Below are positions 35,060 through 46,449 of a DNA stretch of 64,000 nt, piece after piece. The DNA is from Ursus arctos. Lineage: Eukaryota > Chordata > Mammalia > Carnivora > Ursidae. The notes under the pieces were generated by a model, which was given only the letters and a program-made list of their open reading frames with translations, was not told the origin of the DNA and searched no databases. A program made the translations under genes and the position numbers. Numbering within the stretch: the stretch's first letter is position 1; the number at the start of each line of letters is the position of its first letter. The stretch covers positions 19,321,449 through 19,385,448 of the forward strand of contig NW_026622930.1 of the NCBI RefSeq assembly GCF_023065955.2. The letters are read 5' to 3'.

Positions 35060-35840
35060 GAAAACTTATAACCTATAGGATAAGAAGTTCAGGAAATGTT
35101 TTTATTACTTCAAGCTCAAATCATCAGGCCACTGCACCTCTGTTTGAAGTATGTCAAATTGTATATGCTAATTCAGTCCATTCAGTTCTAATGGTCAGTG
35201 ATGAGTTTTTACGTTAAATCAATGGATTATTCCAGATTTCACAAGAATTTTGTTTTCTTTATAATTTTAAGAACTAAAGGTTGGGTTTATAAAAGAAGAG
35301 TTACTTGGCTTCCTTGTCCATGTTATATTACGCAACCCATTGGGAGCAGGGAGCTACTGGGGGAGGTACTTTATTTCCCATTTAGCTATTGCCTTCTGTG
35401 TGTTGGTATCTGATTTTTCATGCTACCCAAGGGGGGAGGAAAGTGAGCTGTCAGATTCAGGTACTATTCTCATCCCATTCATCACAGCTACTATTATTAT
35501 AAAGAGGTTCAAAAATCGGAAGAGAGAAAAACTACATTCAATCAAAAATGCCTAGAGAGTATTGGTAGAGGAGTTAATACTTAGGAAGGCTTTAACTGAT
35601 TATATATATAAAGAAAGAGAAGACATTCCAAGTAATGGGAACAGTAGCATAAGAAAAGTGTGGAGAAGAAATGTTTGAGAAATATTTGAGAAATATGACT
35701 TGTCTCTTTGACTTGACTATAGAACCCAAGTATAAAAGTCAAAGGAGTGAAACTGGAAGGAATGTTGGAATCACATTATAAAAGGAGTTATAAGACAGAA
35801 TGAGGAATTGTATTCGATTCTTGAAGACACAAGGAATGGG
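35060..35840. other. Unique sequence, no gene seen
   Basis: Two overlapping 71-codon frames near 35198-35555 show no domain. No repeat recognised. Confidence 0.45.
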
Positions 35841-35844
35841 ATAG

Positions 35845-36203
35845 TGTCTTAGTCATCCTGGGCTACTGGAACAAAATACCATAGATGGAGTAGCTTCAAC
35901 AACAAACATTCATCTCTCACAGTTCTGGAGGCTGGGAAGTCCAAGATCAAGGTGCGGACAGACTCTATGTCTGGTGAGGGTCCTCTTCTTGGCTTTCAGA
36001 TAGCAATTTTCTTACTGTATCTTTCTATGGTGAAGAAAGAGATCATCTCTTTGGTATCTCTTATTTTAAAGGCACTAATCCCATCACGAAGTCTTCACCT
36101 TCACAACCTAATTGCCTCCCCAAGGCCCCACCTCCTAATACCATCCAGTTGGGGATTAAGGCTTCAACATGAATTTTGGGAGGACACAACATTCAGTCCA
36201 CAG
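35845..36203 (-). mobile_element. ERVL-MaLR solo LTR (MST/MLT1 type), minus strand
   Basis: In plus-strand reading the order is that of a reversed MaLR LTR: 'gaacaaaataccatagatgg', 'ctcacagttctggaggctgg', 'ggcactaatcccatcacga', 'aaggccccacctcctaata', 'aacatgaattttgggaggac'. The 84-codon frame at 35952-36206 is a translation of this LTR. Confidence 0.9.
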
Positions 36204-36424
36204 TAGATGGTGATTTTACCAAGCCAAATTTAAAAGAATTGAACTGACAGAAATGACCAGAATGAATTCAAGTCGGAGCAGACACTAGAGGTAAGAATAT
36301 CAGAATATTACGTAGGTAAGTAAAATTTTGCTCTTACATAAGTGACCTCAATTAGCATGACAGGAGAAGATTAATGGGAAAACACAGCTCAATGTGATGT
36401 CTAAATAATAATTGAAATAATGTG

Positions 36425-36825
36425 ACTATCACTTAGTATTTGTTATTTGTCAGGCATTAAGCTCAACATTTTATATACTTTACCACATTTAAACCTCACA
36501 CATTACCAGGTTAAAATAATAGTAATGACAATAATGATATAGATCACTAAAAACTATATGATGCTTAATAAGTGGCAGACATCATTCTAAACACTTCAAG
36601 TAAATCATGAGAACAACCTTATGAAAGAGGAAATATTAGTATTCCCATTTTATAGTTTACAAAAGTGAGGTACAAATAAGGTTAAATAGGTAGTTTTATC
36701 TCTATTTCGTAGATGAAGAATCAGGGTTAAATAGATGAAATGATTCATCTAAGATCAATCATTTGAAAAGTGATAGCTCGATAATTTGAATCCTAATCTA
36801 ATTTCAAAGCCATTCTTTTTCTTTT
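36425..36825 (-). repeat. Two MIR SINE relics, apparently one inside the other
   Basis: The MIR tail-side words occur twice: 'tgtcaggcattaagctcaac' with 'ttaaacctcacacatta' (36450-36510), and 'agtggcagacatcattctaa' with 'catgagaacaaccttatg' (36570-36635). The middle block also occurs twice: 'cattttatagtttacaaaag' and 'tatttcgtagatgaagaatc'. Only the last copy continues to the head side ('tttgaatcctaatctaat'). This fits insertion of a second MIR into the first. Confidence 0.65.
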
Positions 36826-36885
36826 CCATAGAGAAAAATAGATATTATAAAAAGTTAAGCAAGTACTCATCATTACTATATTCTT

Positions 36886-37086
36886 TTTTTTTTTTTTTAA
36901 GATTTTATTTATTTATTCGACAGAGATAGAGACAGCCAGCGAGAGAGGGAACACAAGCAGGGGGAGTGGGAGAGGAAGAAGCAGGCTCATAGCAGAGGAG
37001 CCCGATGTGGGGCTCGATCCCACAACGCCGGGATCACACCCTGAGCCGAAGCCAAACGCCTAACCGCTGTGCCACCCAGGCGCCCC
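36886..37086 (-). mobile_element. Young CAN-SINE, minus strand
   Basis: T run, 'aagattttatttatttattc', 'gacagccagcgagagaggga', then head complement 'ctgtgccacccaggcgcccc'. Its near-perfect target-site duplication 'atcattactatattctt' (36869-36885 and 37088-37104) and low divergence show a recent insertion. Confidence 0.96.
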
Positions 37087-37104
37087 AATCATTACTATAT
37101 TCTT

Positions 37105-37700
37105 AATATAATTTCACATATATCTCTGTGCATAATTGGTTACGTTACTTAAAAGTCCTGGCCTCAAATATATAAGTGGTTTCAACAAGATAGCATTTCA
37201 TTTGTTTTTCATACAAGCTGCCAGAAGCCTGTCATGGCTGATAGGATGTCTTAAAACACTGTCAGAGACCCAGTTGGCTTTCATTTTGTTGCTCTGCTGG
37301 TCTGAACAGGAAGGATTATTAGGTCCGAGACGGTTACTCTGCTTCTATCCATAAACCTTGCATGTCAACCAGCAGCAAGTGGAAAGATTAAGGCATGCAT
37401 TCTTTCTTTAAAGAAATTTCAGAAATTACACATATACTTCCATTTTACCCTATAATCAGAATTTAAGTAACACCCTTGCATCTGGTTGCAAGGGAGACCA
37501 GGAAATGTCTTTAGAGAGGCTTCCCCTTTCAAGGAAAAGGGTGTAGAAACATTTGGGGGGAAACTAGGAGCTTTTGCTACATTTTCTGTCATTAATTCAG
37601 TGTTTAGCTTATGCCCACTGCTTCTAATTTAATTATTAGTTCTGTAATAACCTTGTTTTATCTCTAATTTGCTTCTTTAGCTATGCAATCTCACTTTTCA
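37105..37700. other. Unique sequence, no gene seen
   Basis: Nothing recognised beyond background. Confidence 0.4.
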
Positions 37701-37706
37701 TCTCTG

Positions 37707-38185
37707 TTTTAGTTTTCTCGGTCTGCTGTAACAAATTACTATAAACTTAGTGGCTTAAAATAACAGAAACTAATTCTCTGGCAGTTCCAGAGCCCAGAAG
37801 TCTGAAATCAAGTTCTCGGCAAGATTGGTTCCTTCTGGAGAGTCTGAAGAGAATCCATCTCATGCCTCTCTCCTGGCTTCTGATTCAAATGGCAATCCTT
37901 GGCAATCCTTGGCTTGTAATTGCATACCGTCCACTTCTGCTTTCATCTTCACAGGGTCTTCTCTCCCATTTCTCTGTAGCTGCTTCTCCCATGTCTCTTC
38001 AGTCTCTAGTAAGGAATTGGTCATTCGATTTAGGGTCTACCATGATCCAGAGTGATCTCGTCTGAGATCTTTAGCTTAATCGTACCTGCAACAAGTCTTA
38101 TTCCAAATAAGGGCACATTCTGAGGCTCTAGGAGAACGTATCTTTGGGAGACACAACTACAACTCAGCCCATTATAATATCATTT
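37707..38185 (-). mobile_element. ERVL-MaLR solo LTR (MLT1 type), minus strand
   Basis: Plus-strand words 'ctgctgtaacaaattactat', 'aacttagtggcttaaaataa', 'ccttggcttgtaattgcata', 'tccaaataagggcacattc' and 'gggagacacaactacaactc' follow the reversed MLT1 order. A 10-base direct repeat 'caatccttgg' (near 37892-37912) is a local slippage event that causes a frame change between overlapping frames. Neither frame is a gene. Confidence 0.85.
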
Positions 38186-38189
38186 TGTT

Positions 38190-41030
38190 GTCTTGTTACC
38201 TTTTTGAATTTTGTGTTTATTAAACTTGTGTTTCCATTAAGTTTTTCCATGGCATAAATCATTCCTTGGAAATTTTCACTTTAATTCTTACATTATATTA
38301 TTTTAGATTGCATTTTTCACACATGTTCTCATGCTATTTCTCTTCCTTTCTCTCTCTCTCTCTCTCTCTCGTTGGTTGTCTATGGGGCTATTTTTATTTC
38401 AACTTTTTCTTTTCTTTTTTGATGATGGGGAAGAAGACATATATTTGCATGGATACTATGTGATTCTTTTTCCATCTTACTTTATCTTACATGCTTTGCC
38501 CAGACTTTCTGTAAATTTTGGCATAATGTGGATGATTTATATCTCTTTATCTCTTTGTCTCTCTTCCTAAATATCAGAATAGGAGCCTGTTGTTCCTTTT
38601 CCAAGTATTTCATATTTTGACATTATTTAAGTAATCTGAGGACATGGACGAGGAGGAAATAACAAATAAAGTTATATATACAATAAATGTGTATAAATTA
38701 TTTAACAGAATATTTGACCTCTCTCCTCTCTTGTGAGGTGTTACAAAGGTCATGTACCAGAGTACTCATCAACCGGGAAGAGGGTGAATTCTGATTATCC
38801 TTTACTAACGTTTCAGAGTGTTTTGTCCAGTTCAGATCATGGAATCGTCTCTTCCATTATAGCACTAGCATCTTTATGGTATCTTCTGGTTCAAAATTGT
38901 TCTACAAACTCTTGCATATTTTCCCTCTACACCCAGGAAGTTCTCCAGCAGGACTCCCTGGTCCACAGGTACATTGGGCATCACCTAGGAATAGAGTTTG
39001 ATTTGCCTGCCTGCTGCCTCCAACATCAGCATCTTGAAACAGTGGGCATTTTCACATGGTTCTTGCTGATTACATGGTACTTCACATTGGATTTCCCATG
39101 AGACTTGGTCCTGCAGGCAGACCCGGGCATGTGTGGCCTTTCAGGACTCATAAGGAGTCTGGTCAGACCCTAGGCTGCTGCCTCCAGGAAGTCTTCCCTA
39201 ACCAGACTAACTTGTGTTAACCTGGAGGACTGACCCCATGGTGTGAGGTTTCTGTGCCCTGCTTAGCTCTCCCAAGAAGCCAGAAGGAGGAAATGCAGAA
39301 AACCCATCAAGTTTGCTTTCTCAGACTGAGTGGCATTTGTAAGAATTCTTAATAGTTACCATAATGGCTTGTGGGTCAAAGCAATGTGCCTAAATTCCAT
39401 GCCACAGTCCTAAATCTGTCTCCATCTCTGTCCTTTTCTGTCTCTTTTGATATATATGTGTGTATGTGATAGATCTATGCATGGTTGTGCTCCTTTCTTT
39501 GATGGCTGAGGATGATTTGTTTAACATTTAAAAAAATGTTTATGTTGATTTCATCACTTATTATGAGAATACTTTGATTTGACATCACTACATGATCTAT
39601 TGCCCTTGCTCTTTCTCTTAGTTCATGTTTGATGGTCATGATCCAGAGGGGGAAGAAATAAGTGGAATCAAATGGATGATCTCCTTAACAGTTCATTATA
39701 AACCCCAAAGTAATCAAAATGCCTTTCTAGAGTTGAGTTCACCTCCTTTGATGTACATGTTTTCCCAGAAAACATTCATTGATACTATTTTCTGAGACCA
39801 AATCATGGTGTAAAAGAAACTGGTGAGTTCAAAGTTCCTAATATCAGTTCATGTTTACAATGAACTTTCTCCAGATATTAATTTAATGTTTTCCTGCCAA
39901 ATATAAGGTTAAAAAATAACATTTCTGGCAGGCTTAAAACATAATATCTTCTTAATGCTGAGTATGATTGAAACTGTAGAATTATCAAAGTTACGTCGCT
40001 GCCTTAGCCTCACAGGCACTTATGGTATAACAAAAACTAGTTCAAGGAAACTTAAGGAATTGTGACTAACTATAAAGATTATAAACCAAATCGGTCAGGT
40101 AAAAATATGGTAAGTTAATAAGTGGTGTTTTAAAATACATATAAAGTAAATAACTTCACTTTACAAGGATAATGGATGGAGCCAACTCTCCATAACATAT
40201 AGCCTAAAGCATAATAAAAAAAGGTACCCAGAAGATAAAAGAAGAAAAATTATGAGAAGTTTGACTTTCAACTGAAACTCAATGGTTTTGAAATGGCAAG
40301 AGTGTGGAAGTCATCAACACGTGTCTGAGGAAGAGAATTTGAACGTCATGTAGGCCAGCATTTGGTTAAGCAAAGTGGGAATGGAAGGCACCCAGCCTTT
40401 AACCTACCCAAGAATGTCAACCTTTGCATTTATTTAGATCACATTTCCCACGTTATCGAAGTATATTTGGATTCTTTTCCATGCCTTGGAAGAATACCTT
40501 AAAATATAAATATATGAAAATAATGTGCATATAAGCTTCTTGCTGAAGTTCTGCATTTTTCTTGGGCACTGATACCTACCTCAGAGAATTGCAGCTCCTT
40601 TAAGTACAGGCACCTCCAGTGTCCTCAGATTCTCAAGTCCTGAAAAGGAAAAGGTAATAAACTCCCTCAAACTAAAAAGTTAAGGTCTGTAAATGGTAAA
40701 CCTTCTGAAGCAGCACAGATTCAAAGAAAATCTTAACCCCAGGAATAAACTAGAAATTTGGAGTCAGTTAAGATAGTAAAAAGGTAATTTGGGTGAGAAG
40801 ATCTTCCGAACCTGTTAAAATCATACACAACTTCAAAGGTAATTATGTTCTACCCCCCGCCCCCAATGATTAGAATACACACTGCTTCTCTATGGACTCT
40901 TTGTTCTTGAGACCTTAGGACTAAGTCTGGGGAATAGAGAGGAGTTGTGGGTAAGAACCCGGGTTACAGCATTTGATACACTGGGTCAAATGCAGGGCGT
41001 ACAACTAAATAACCAGATGTCCTTGGTTAA
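38190..41030. other. Mostly unique sequence, no gene seen
   Basis: A CT microsatellite lies near 38348-38370. The 122-codon frame at 38733-39101 has no recognisable domain. 'ccaggaagtcttccctaacc' (about 39185) hints at a short L2 relic. Confidence 0.4.
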
Positions 41031-41039
41031 TCGGCTCCC

Positions 41040-41200
41040 CTGGAACTCTGTCTGTATCCTCAGAGGTAAACTGATACTGTAATATTATCTGCCTCTTGGA
41101 GTTGTTGTAAGGATAACATTTGGCAGATAAAGTTAAGTGTTCTGTGTGGAGCCAGACACATACTAAGTGCTCTACAAGAATCAGCTGTTATTTTCATTAA
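41040..41200 (+). repeat. MIR SINE relic
   Basis: 'cctcagaggtaaactgatac', 'ctgcctcttggagttgttgt', 'aaggataacatttg' and 'acatactaagtgctctacaa' follow the 3' half of the MIR consensus. Confidence 0.7.
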
Positions 41201-41298
41201 GCTCTTTAAATCGTTCATGCCTACGTCTTTGAGACATAGGTGCCTGGTAGCTTTTGCTTATGGTGGTTTCCACCATGTTATCTTAATGAGAAAATACT

Positions 41299-41315
41299 GG
41301 CCGCCAGAGGGTAGT
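41299..41315 (+). promoter_or_regulatory. CTCF-like motif
   Basis: 'ggccgccagagggtag' agrees with the CTCF core CCASYAGRKGGC except at the third and last positions. It contains a CpG and lies outside any recognised repeat, about 100 bases past an MIR. Binding depends on cell type and cannot be read from sequence. Confidence 0.4.
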
Positions 41316-42146
41316 TCTAAAAAGTTAAGAATAGTTTAAAAAACTATGAAAGCCAAATGTGTTAAACACCCAATCACGCTTAGCTTCTACAATAAACACC
41401 CTAACAACTTTCATTACTCAGGGACCTGAAAAAGGAGTTAATCTGGAAATCAGTTATTTTTTTTTCTTTTTGGAAATAAGTTTTAATAAGAGAATTCTTC
41501 AGAGTTACCGAATCACTTTTCCTTTTGTATTATAAATGATCCTTTATTCTATGATATTTGCATATATTTATTAAGCAAAGACCACAACTAAGGATATAAT
41601 TTAATAGGCAAGGTTATTGGGTAGGAAAAATGTGCAGAAAAATCAGTTATGGAAGATTCTGGATTTGGCACCATCAGTTGGGAAATAGCAAACATGAATC
41701 TATGAAGGCAATCTGTTTCAGTATTTGTCAGGAAAATAAACTCTAGGTAGAAAATTAGGGCCAGGAGCTTTAGTGACAAGGAGATGCTGAGAGAAGAAAA
41801 GCCACAGCAGAGTTAGATTAAAAGAAGAAATAATGATTCTACAGGACAGCACTTCTTACTCGGAAGGGATTTACTGAGCACTATTTCCCTCAGGGTATCT
41901 GCTGTAGAGTGCATTCTGAACAGAGCCATCCTTAACCAAACTCTGAATGTCCTAGTCCACCTGCTTCTCTTGCCGCTCCTCACAGTCTGTTCAGCCTGCC
42001 ACAGGTCTCCGAGGGTCCCAGGCTCTCCAGTTGGAAGGGACCCATTTGCAATGAGTTAAGGACTGGAGCTATGCTACCTAAGAAGTGTTGACTTTGTAAC
42101 CAAAGGACAAAAGTGAAGACAGGTAAAGAAGAAACATGAATACAAA

Positions 42147-42175
42147 AATCAATCAATCAATCAATCAATCATTCA
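42147..42175. repeat. (AATC)n microsatellite
   Basis: Six to seven AATC units end in 'attcattg'. Confidence 0.9.
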
Positions 42176-42179
42176 TTGC

Positions 42180-43310
42180 AATGGTGAGTATCCGTTTCCA
42201 AATTGTAAAACAAAACAACTGTTGGTTCACAACCTTCTGGGGAGCCTCCCAGATGAAATATGAAACTGGCCTCCATGAAACAGTCCCCCCTTGAGTGGAG
42301 ACACTGAAGGAAGAAGCTGGCCACTAACTGGGTTAATTCCTAACCGGGTTTAGTCATGTATACTATGCAGGTTCTCAACACCATGTCACTATCTCAAGGC
42401 CATGTCCTTGGAGGGGCCTCTGGGAATGGGAAAGTCAAGTGGAACCCACATTCCCAGGACAGGGGAGAGGTTGAAGAGCTTCTGATTGGCTGGGTCTAGC
42501 TCACAGGTCAGTCAGGGGCTACATCTTTTCGATGACCTCTCCACTAACAACACAAAAGCAGGAAGAAATGAAGTGTTATTTTGGTATTCCTTCTATCACA
42601 TTGTTTAATTTTTTCTGGTTGTAATTACTAATATATATCAGAGATATTGCAACTGTTGGATTTTCTTTAACAACATGATTTTGGGGAAGGTGCATTATCT
42701 CACTTACAACAATGGAATCCTTATCAGAAACAACAGTCTTGGCTAAAGGGAAGAGTGGCTACTTCTAATAACAACCAGTGAGTTAAATAGCACAGCTCTT
42801 AGCTTGAGTGGTCTGTGTTTTGTTTTTGTAAAGATGAATGATGAAGGGATGAGAATAAGTAAGAACCGCTGTATCCCTATTATAAGAAAAAGCCTTGCCT
42901 CTTGAAAAAAAAATGGAATATGTTCAGACAATGAATGTGCTCTGAGATGTTTAGGTTTTTAACCTAAAAAGACACTTTTGTTCATGAAATTCCTGAAGGC
43001 AGCTTTGTTTTGCTGCAATGGGTCTGAAACTCTTTTGTTCTTGTACCTTTTTAATCATTGAAAACATTGCTTATGTCACGTGATTTTTAACCACAGCGGG
43101 GCAGCCTCTACTCTGATCTTTTCCACTTCTTTGTATATTTTCAAAGCTTATGACTGCAGGAAAGAACTTGGATCAATTTGATAGAAATTTCAGTGGATTA
43201 TCAAATTTTATTCAAATCTTCCCATTTCTCTTAACAGCAATGACTATAAGATCTTTGTAGTTTAGGTGACTTGGAGGATGGTAGTTTCTTTCCTCCCTCT
43301 CCCTTCTTTC
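42180..43310. other. Unique sequence, no gene seen
   Basis: A somewhat GC-richer part (42230-42540) contains an inverted CCAAT word 'tgattggctg' near 42483. No exon or repeat recognised. Confidence 0.4.
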
Positions 43311-43319
43311 ATTCCGTCT

Positions 43320-43610
43320 TCACTGTTGTTCAACAGATACTTATTGAAGTTTATTATAGCCCATGTGCCATGCTAGGTGTTGATAATGCAAAGTTGAATA
43401 TAAAAGTGATTTTTGGCTCTGAAAAAACTTCCATATGCTCTTGAAGAATACAAGCAGATCGTGCAACATTAGGGGTAAGAATGAGGTATTAGGGAAATAG
43501 AGTAGAGATAATGAGCAGATAGCCCAGTGAGGAGATTCGGAAGGACTTTTTGGAGGAACTACGTCAAATTTAATTCTTAAAACTTGAGTAAGAGGTAGTC
43601 AGGTAGCTAA
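43320..43610 (-). repeat. L2 LINE relic
   Basis: 'ttcaacagatacttattgaa', 'cccatgtgccatgctaggtg', 'gataatgcaaag' and 'ggaaggactttttggagga' follow the reversed L2 3' region (ttattgagc-cctactatgtgcca..., gggaaggcctctctgagga). Confidence 0.75.
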
Positions 43611-43851
43611 GATATGTATGAGGACATTTGAGATACTAACAACGATATGGATATATGCCTAGTTATCTGAGAAACCACAAACAATGTAATACTGTTAGAT
43701 TGCCAAATTTTATCAAGGGAAAGATAGTGTGTGGCTATAGAGATAGGAAAGGCCAGCTCAGAGTCAGGCATACTCATTATGTTAAGGCTCTTGAATTTTA
43801 CCCTATGTGATATGGAATATCAGGGCAATGTTTCAAAAGTGCCTTAATATC

Positions 43852-44066
43852 AAGGCACCTGGGTGGCTCAGTCAGTTGAGTGGCTGACTCTTGATTTTGG
43901 TTCAGGTCATGATCTCAGGGTGTTGAGATCGAGCCCCACGTAGGGCTCCACGCTGAGCACAGAGTCTGCTGGGGATTCTCTCTCTCTCTCTCTGCCCCTC
44001 CTCTGCTCATGCTCTCTTTCTCTCTCTCACTCTAATAAATAAATAAAATTTAAAAAAATTTTTTTT
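43852..44066 (+). mobile_element. CAN-SINE (older subtype)
   Basis: 'ggcacctgggtggctcagtc' head, 'gttgagatcgagccccacg' B-box region, CT tract and A/T-rich tail. Target-site duplication 'aaagtgccttaatatc' before and 'gaagtttcttaatatc' after. Confidence 0.95.
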
Positions 44067-44249
44067 GAAGTTTCTTAATATCCAAAGTATATCTTCTTAT
44101 TAGCCTCACATACTAATGCTTTTTCATTAAGAAAATACAAATTTTCTGAATTTGAGAGGGCTCTCTATTGATATTTTCCAAACTGATAAAGTGGGCAAGT
44201 AGTGTCTATGCAGTATTACTATTACTAAATAGGTATTGGTGGCCTCTAA

Positions 44250-44813
44250 TGGGATAGGCAGCGTCTAAGATGGCTCCCAATGACCCCTACCTACTGATAT
44301 CCATTACTTTGTGTAATTCCCTCCCTTGGAGTATGCACTGAATTTAGTATCTTGCTTCTAACCAATACAATATAGTAAAAGTGATGAGATAACACTTCCA
44401 AGAATAGATTATAAAAGACTGTGACTTCTACATTGCTGGCATTCTTTCTCTTACTTTTTTATTTATTGTTTCTGTTGAAACCCAAATTCACGTTGTCAGC
44501 TTTCCAATGGAGAGACCTATATGGCAAGGAACAGAGAGAAGCCCATGGCTAACAACCAGCAAAGAAGTAAGGCTCTCAGTACAACAGCCCTGGGAGTAAG
44601 CTGGGAAATAGTTCTATTCCTATTGACCCTTAAGATAATGGCATCTCTGCCTAACACCCTGATGGAAGACTTGTTAGAGATCCAGAGTCTGAAAACCCAG
44701 CTTAACCATGTCAGATTCTAGCCCCAGACATATGGTGGGATAATAAAATGGGTATCGCTTGAAGCTGCTCCATTTGGGGTTATTTGTTATGCAGCAATAG
44801 ATAACAAATACAC
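44250..44813 (+). mobile_element. ERVL-MaLR solo LTR (MLT1-like), plus strand
   Basis: 'gtgtaattccctcccttgga', 'aaaagtgatgagataacact', 'ttataaaagactgtgacttc', 'tatggcaaggaacagagaga' and 'gttatgcagcaatagataac' lie in consensus order. The 66-codon frame at 44521-44721 is inside the LTR and not a gene. Confidence 0.85.
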
Positions 44814-44819
44814 CTAACG

Positions 44820-45390
44820 GCAACAAACACCTTCCTGTCTCAGCTGACAGTGTTCAAAGGTCTACCACAATAGCTTTATTCTCTTGGGTTGTATGTTATT
44901 TATCCATGCTAAGACCCAGAAATGAAGATATAAGTAGTGAACAAAATGGAGAGGAATCAAGAGCACCCTAGTCCTTAACATGTTCTTGGACTGCCAATGA
45001 TTGCTTACCTATGAAGGACCCAAATTTCTTCACCATTGGAAGAAAGGATAGGTGTGGCTCTCAGCTACCTGTCATCTGACTGGACACTGTTCCACAAAGG
45101 CCAGCCTCTTTTGGGAGCACGTTACCAAGAGGTACTAGCCTCTCCATGAATTAATGGTTAAATATTGCAAGCTTGTTTTATATACATCTTGCTATAAATG
45201 AGGCTGTATTTGACGTAGGTAGTGGAAAGGGGCCAGAAAGAAGATGGAGATGACATTTTCACCCAAATACTTAGCAGGGCCATCTTAGACTGTCTTCTTT
45301 GAAACTTTTCTACTTAAATGTACCTACCTACTCCTCTGGGCGGTTACTCACTTGTCTTTTGTTTGCATTTATACATTTGTCGAAGAGCTA
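44820..45390. other. Unique sequence, no gene seen
   Basis: No repeat or exon recognised. Confidence 0.4.
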
Positions 45391-45400
45391 ATAGCTAATA

Positions 45401-45636
45401 GGGCACCTGGGTGGCTCAGTCAGTTAAGCATCAGACTCTTGTTTTCAGATCAAGTCATGATCTCAGGGTTGTGAGATCAAGCCCCTGGTCAGGCTCCTTG
45501 CTCAGCATGGAGTCTGGTTGAGATTCTTTCCCCTGCCCCCTCCCTCACCCTCCTCTTCTCCCCCTGCTCACTCTCTATCTTTCTCTCTTTTAAATAAATA
45601 AATAAACAAACAAACAAATAAAATCCTTAAAAAAAG
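45401..45636 (+). mobile_element. CAN-SINE (older subtype)
   Basis: 'gggcacctgggtggctcagt' head, CT-rich middle, then AAATAAAC/AAAC repeats and an A tail. Target-site duplication 'gctaata' at 45394-45400 and 45637-45643. Confidence 0.95.
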
Positions 45637-45719
45637 GCTAATATATGAAAACACTTGCTGTTCCAATACTATACAAGTGCTTTCCATATGTTAATTTGTC
45701 TTAATCCTTACTACCCTTT

Positions 45720-45845
45720 GAGATCCAGTTGATTTTCAGAGATTCTGAGTTAGTTGGTCTTGTGCAGAGCCAGAATATCTATATTTCTAACAATCTCCTT
45801 AGGTGATTTTGATGCCCTTTTAATTTTGAGGATTGTTATACTACG
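45720..45845. mobile_element. MER5A-type hAT MITE fragment
   Basis: 'ttttcagagattctgagtta', 'gaatatctatatttctaaca' and 'ctccttaggtgattttgatg' match MER5A (cagagattctgattca, tctgtatttttaacaa, gctccccaggtgattctgatgc). Diverged with missing ends. Confidence 0.7.
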
Positions 45846-46214
45846 CTGTGAGTTTAAAATATTGATATGGAACATGCCTTTTTGGAGGCAAATATGATTA
45901 GTTCAGATGTTTATTTAACACCATTTAGTGAACATTTGCAAAAAGCCCTAAGATAGGAGTGTACTGATTTGAGTACCAATGTGTTCAACTAAACAGGCAA
46001 AGGATTCGTTGTGGTTGATGGTGACTAGTGGAAGAAGAGAGAGTGACCAAGGAAATCAGAGGCAGCATATGGCATCCCAACTAGCAACTTTTCAGGGGGA
46101 GAAAAAGAACAAACTAAATATTACAGCTTGTGAAAAATAATTTGCTACTTTTCAAATACCACATTTCCTCCCTTCAAGAAGTTCTATGTTTCCCCTTAAA
46201 TGTATTCTTTGTTT

Positions 46215-46445
46215 TTAGCACTGGTCAATGATTCCATTTAACTTCACAAATATTTATCAAGAAGTTAGTAAGGGCAGGTAATGGTCCTGGCTACTCAGGA
46301 AAAGCTGTGGAAAAACATCCCTGGCTTTCAGCAGCTTATAGTCTACCAGCAAGAAGGTAAGATAAACAGGTAAATATTACAACATGGGAGAATACCAGAA
46401 AGGAGCTAAAAGTTCAGAGGCATGTAGCTCTATCAGAGGAAGAAC
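46215..46445 (-). repeat. L2 LINE relic
   Basis: 'cttcacaaatatttatcaag', 'tggctttcagcagcttatag' and 'aagataaacaggtaaatatt' follow reversed L2 order (acaaatatttattgag, ctcatggagcttacagtcta, agacaagtaaataaat). Confidence 0.6.
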
Positions 46446-46449
46446 AAAA

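Noticed and set aside
38733..39101. 122-codon plus-strand frame
   Set aside because: No domain, no start context and no splice sites that would support a gene.
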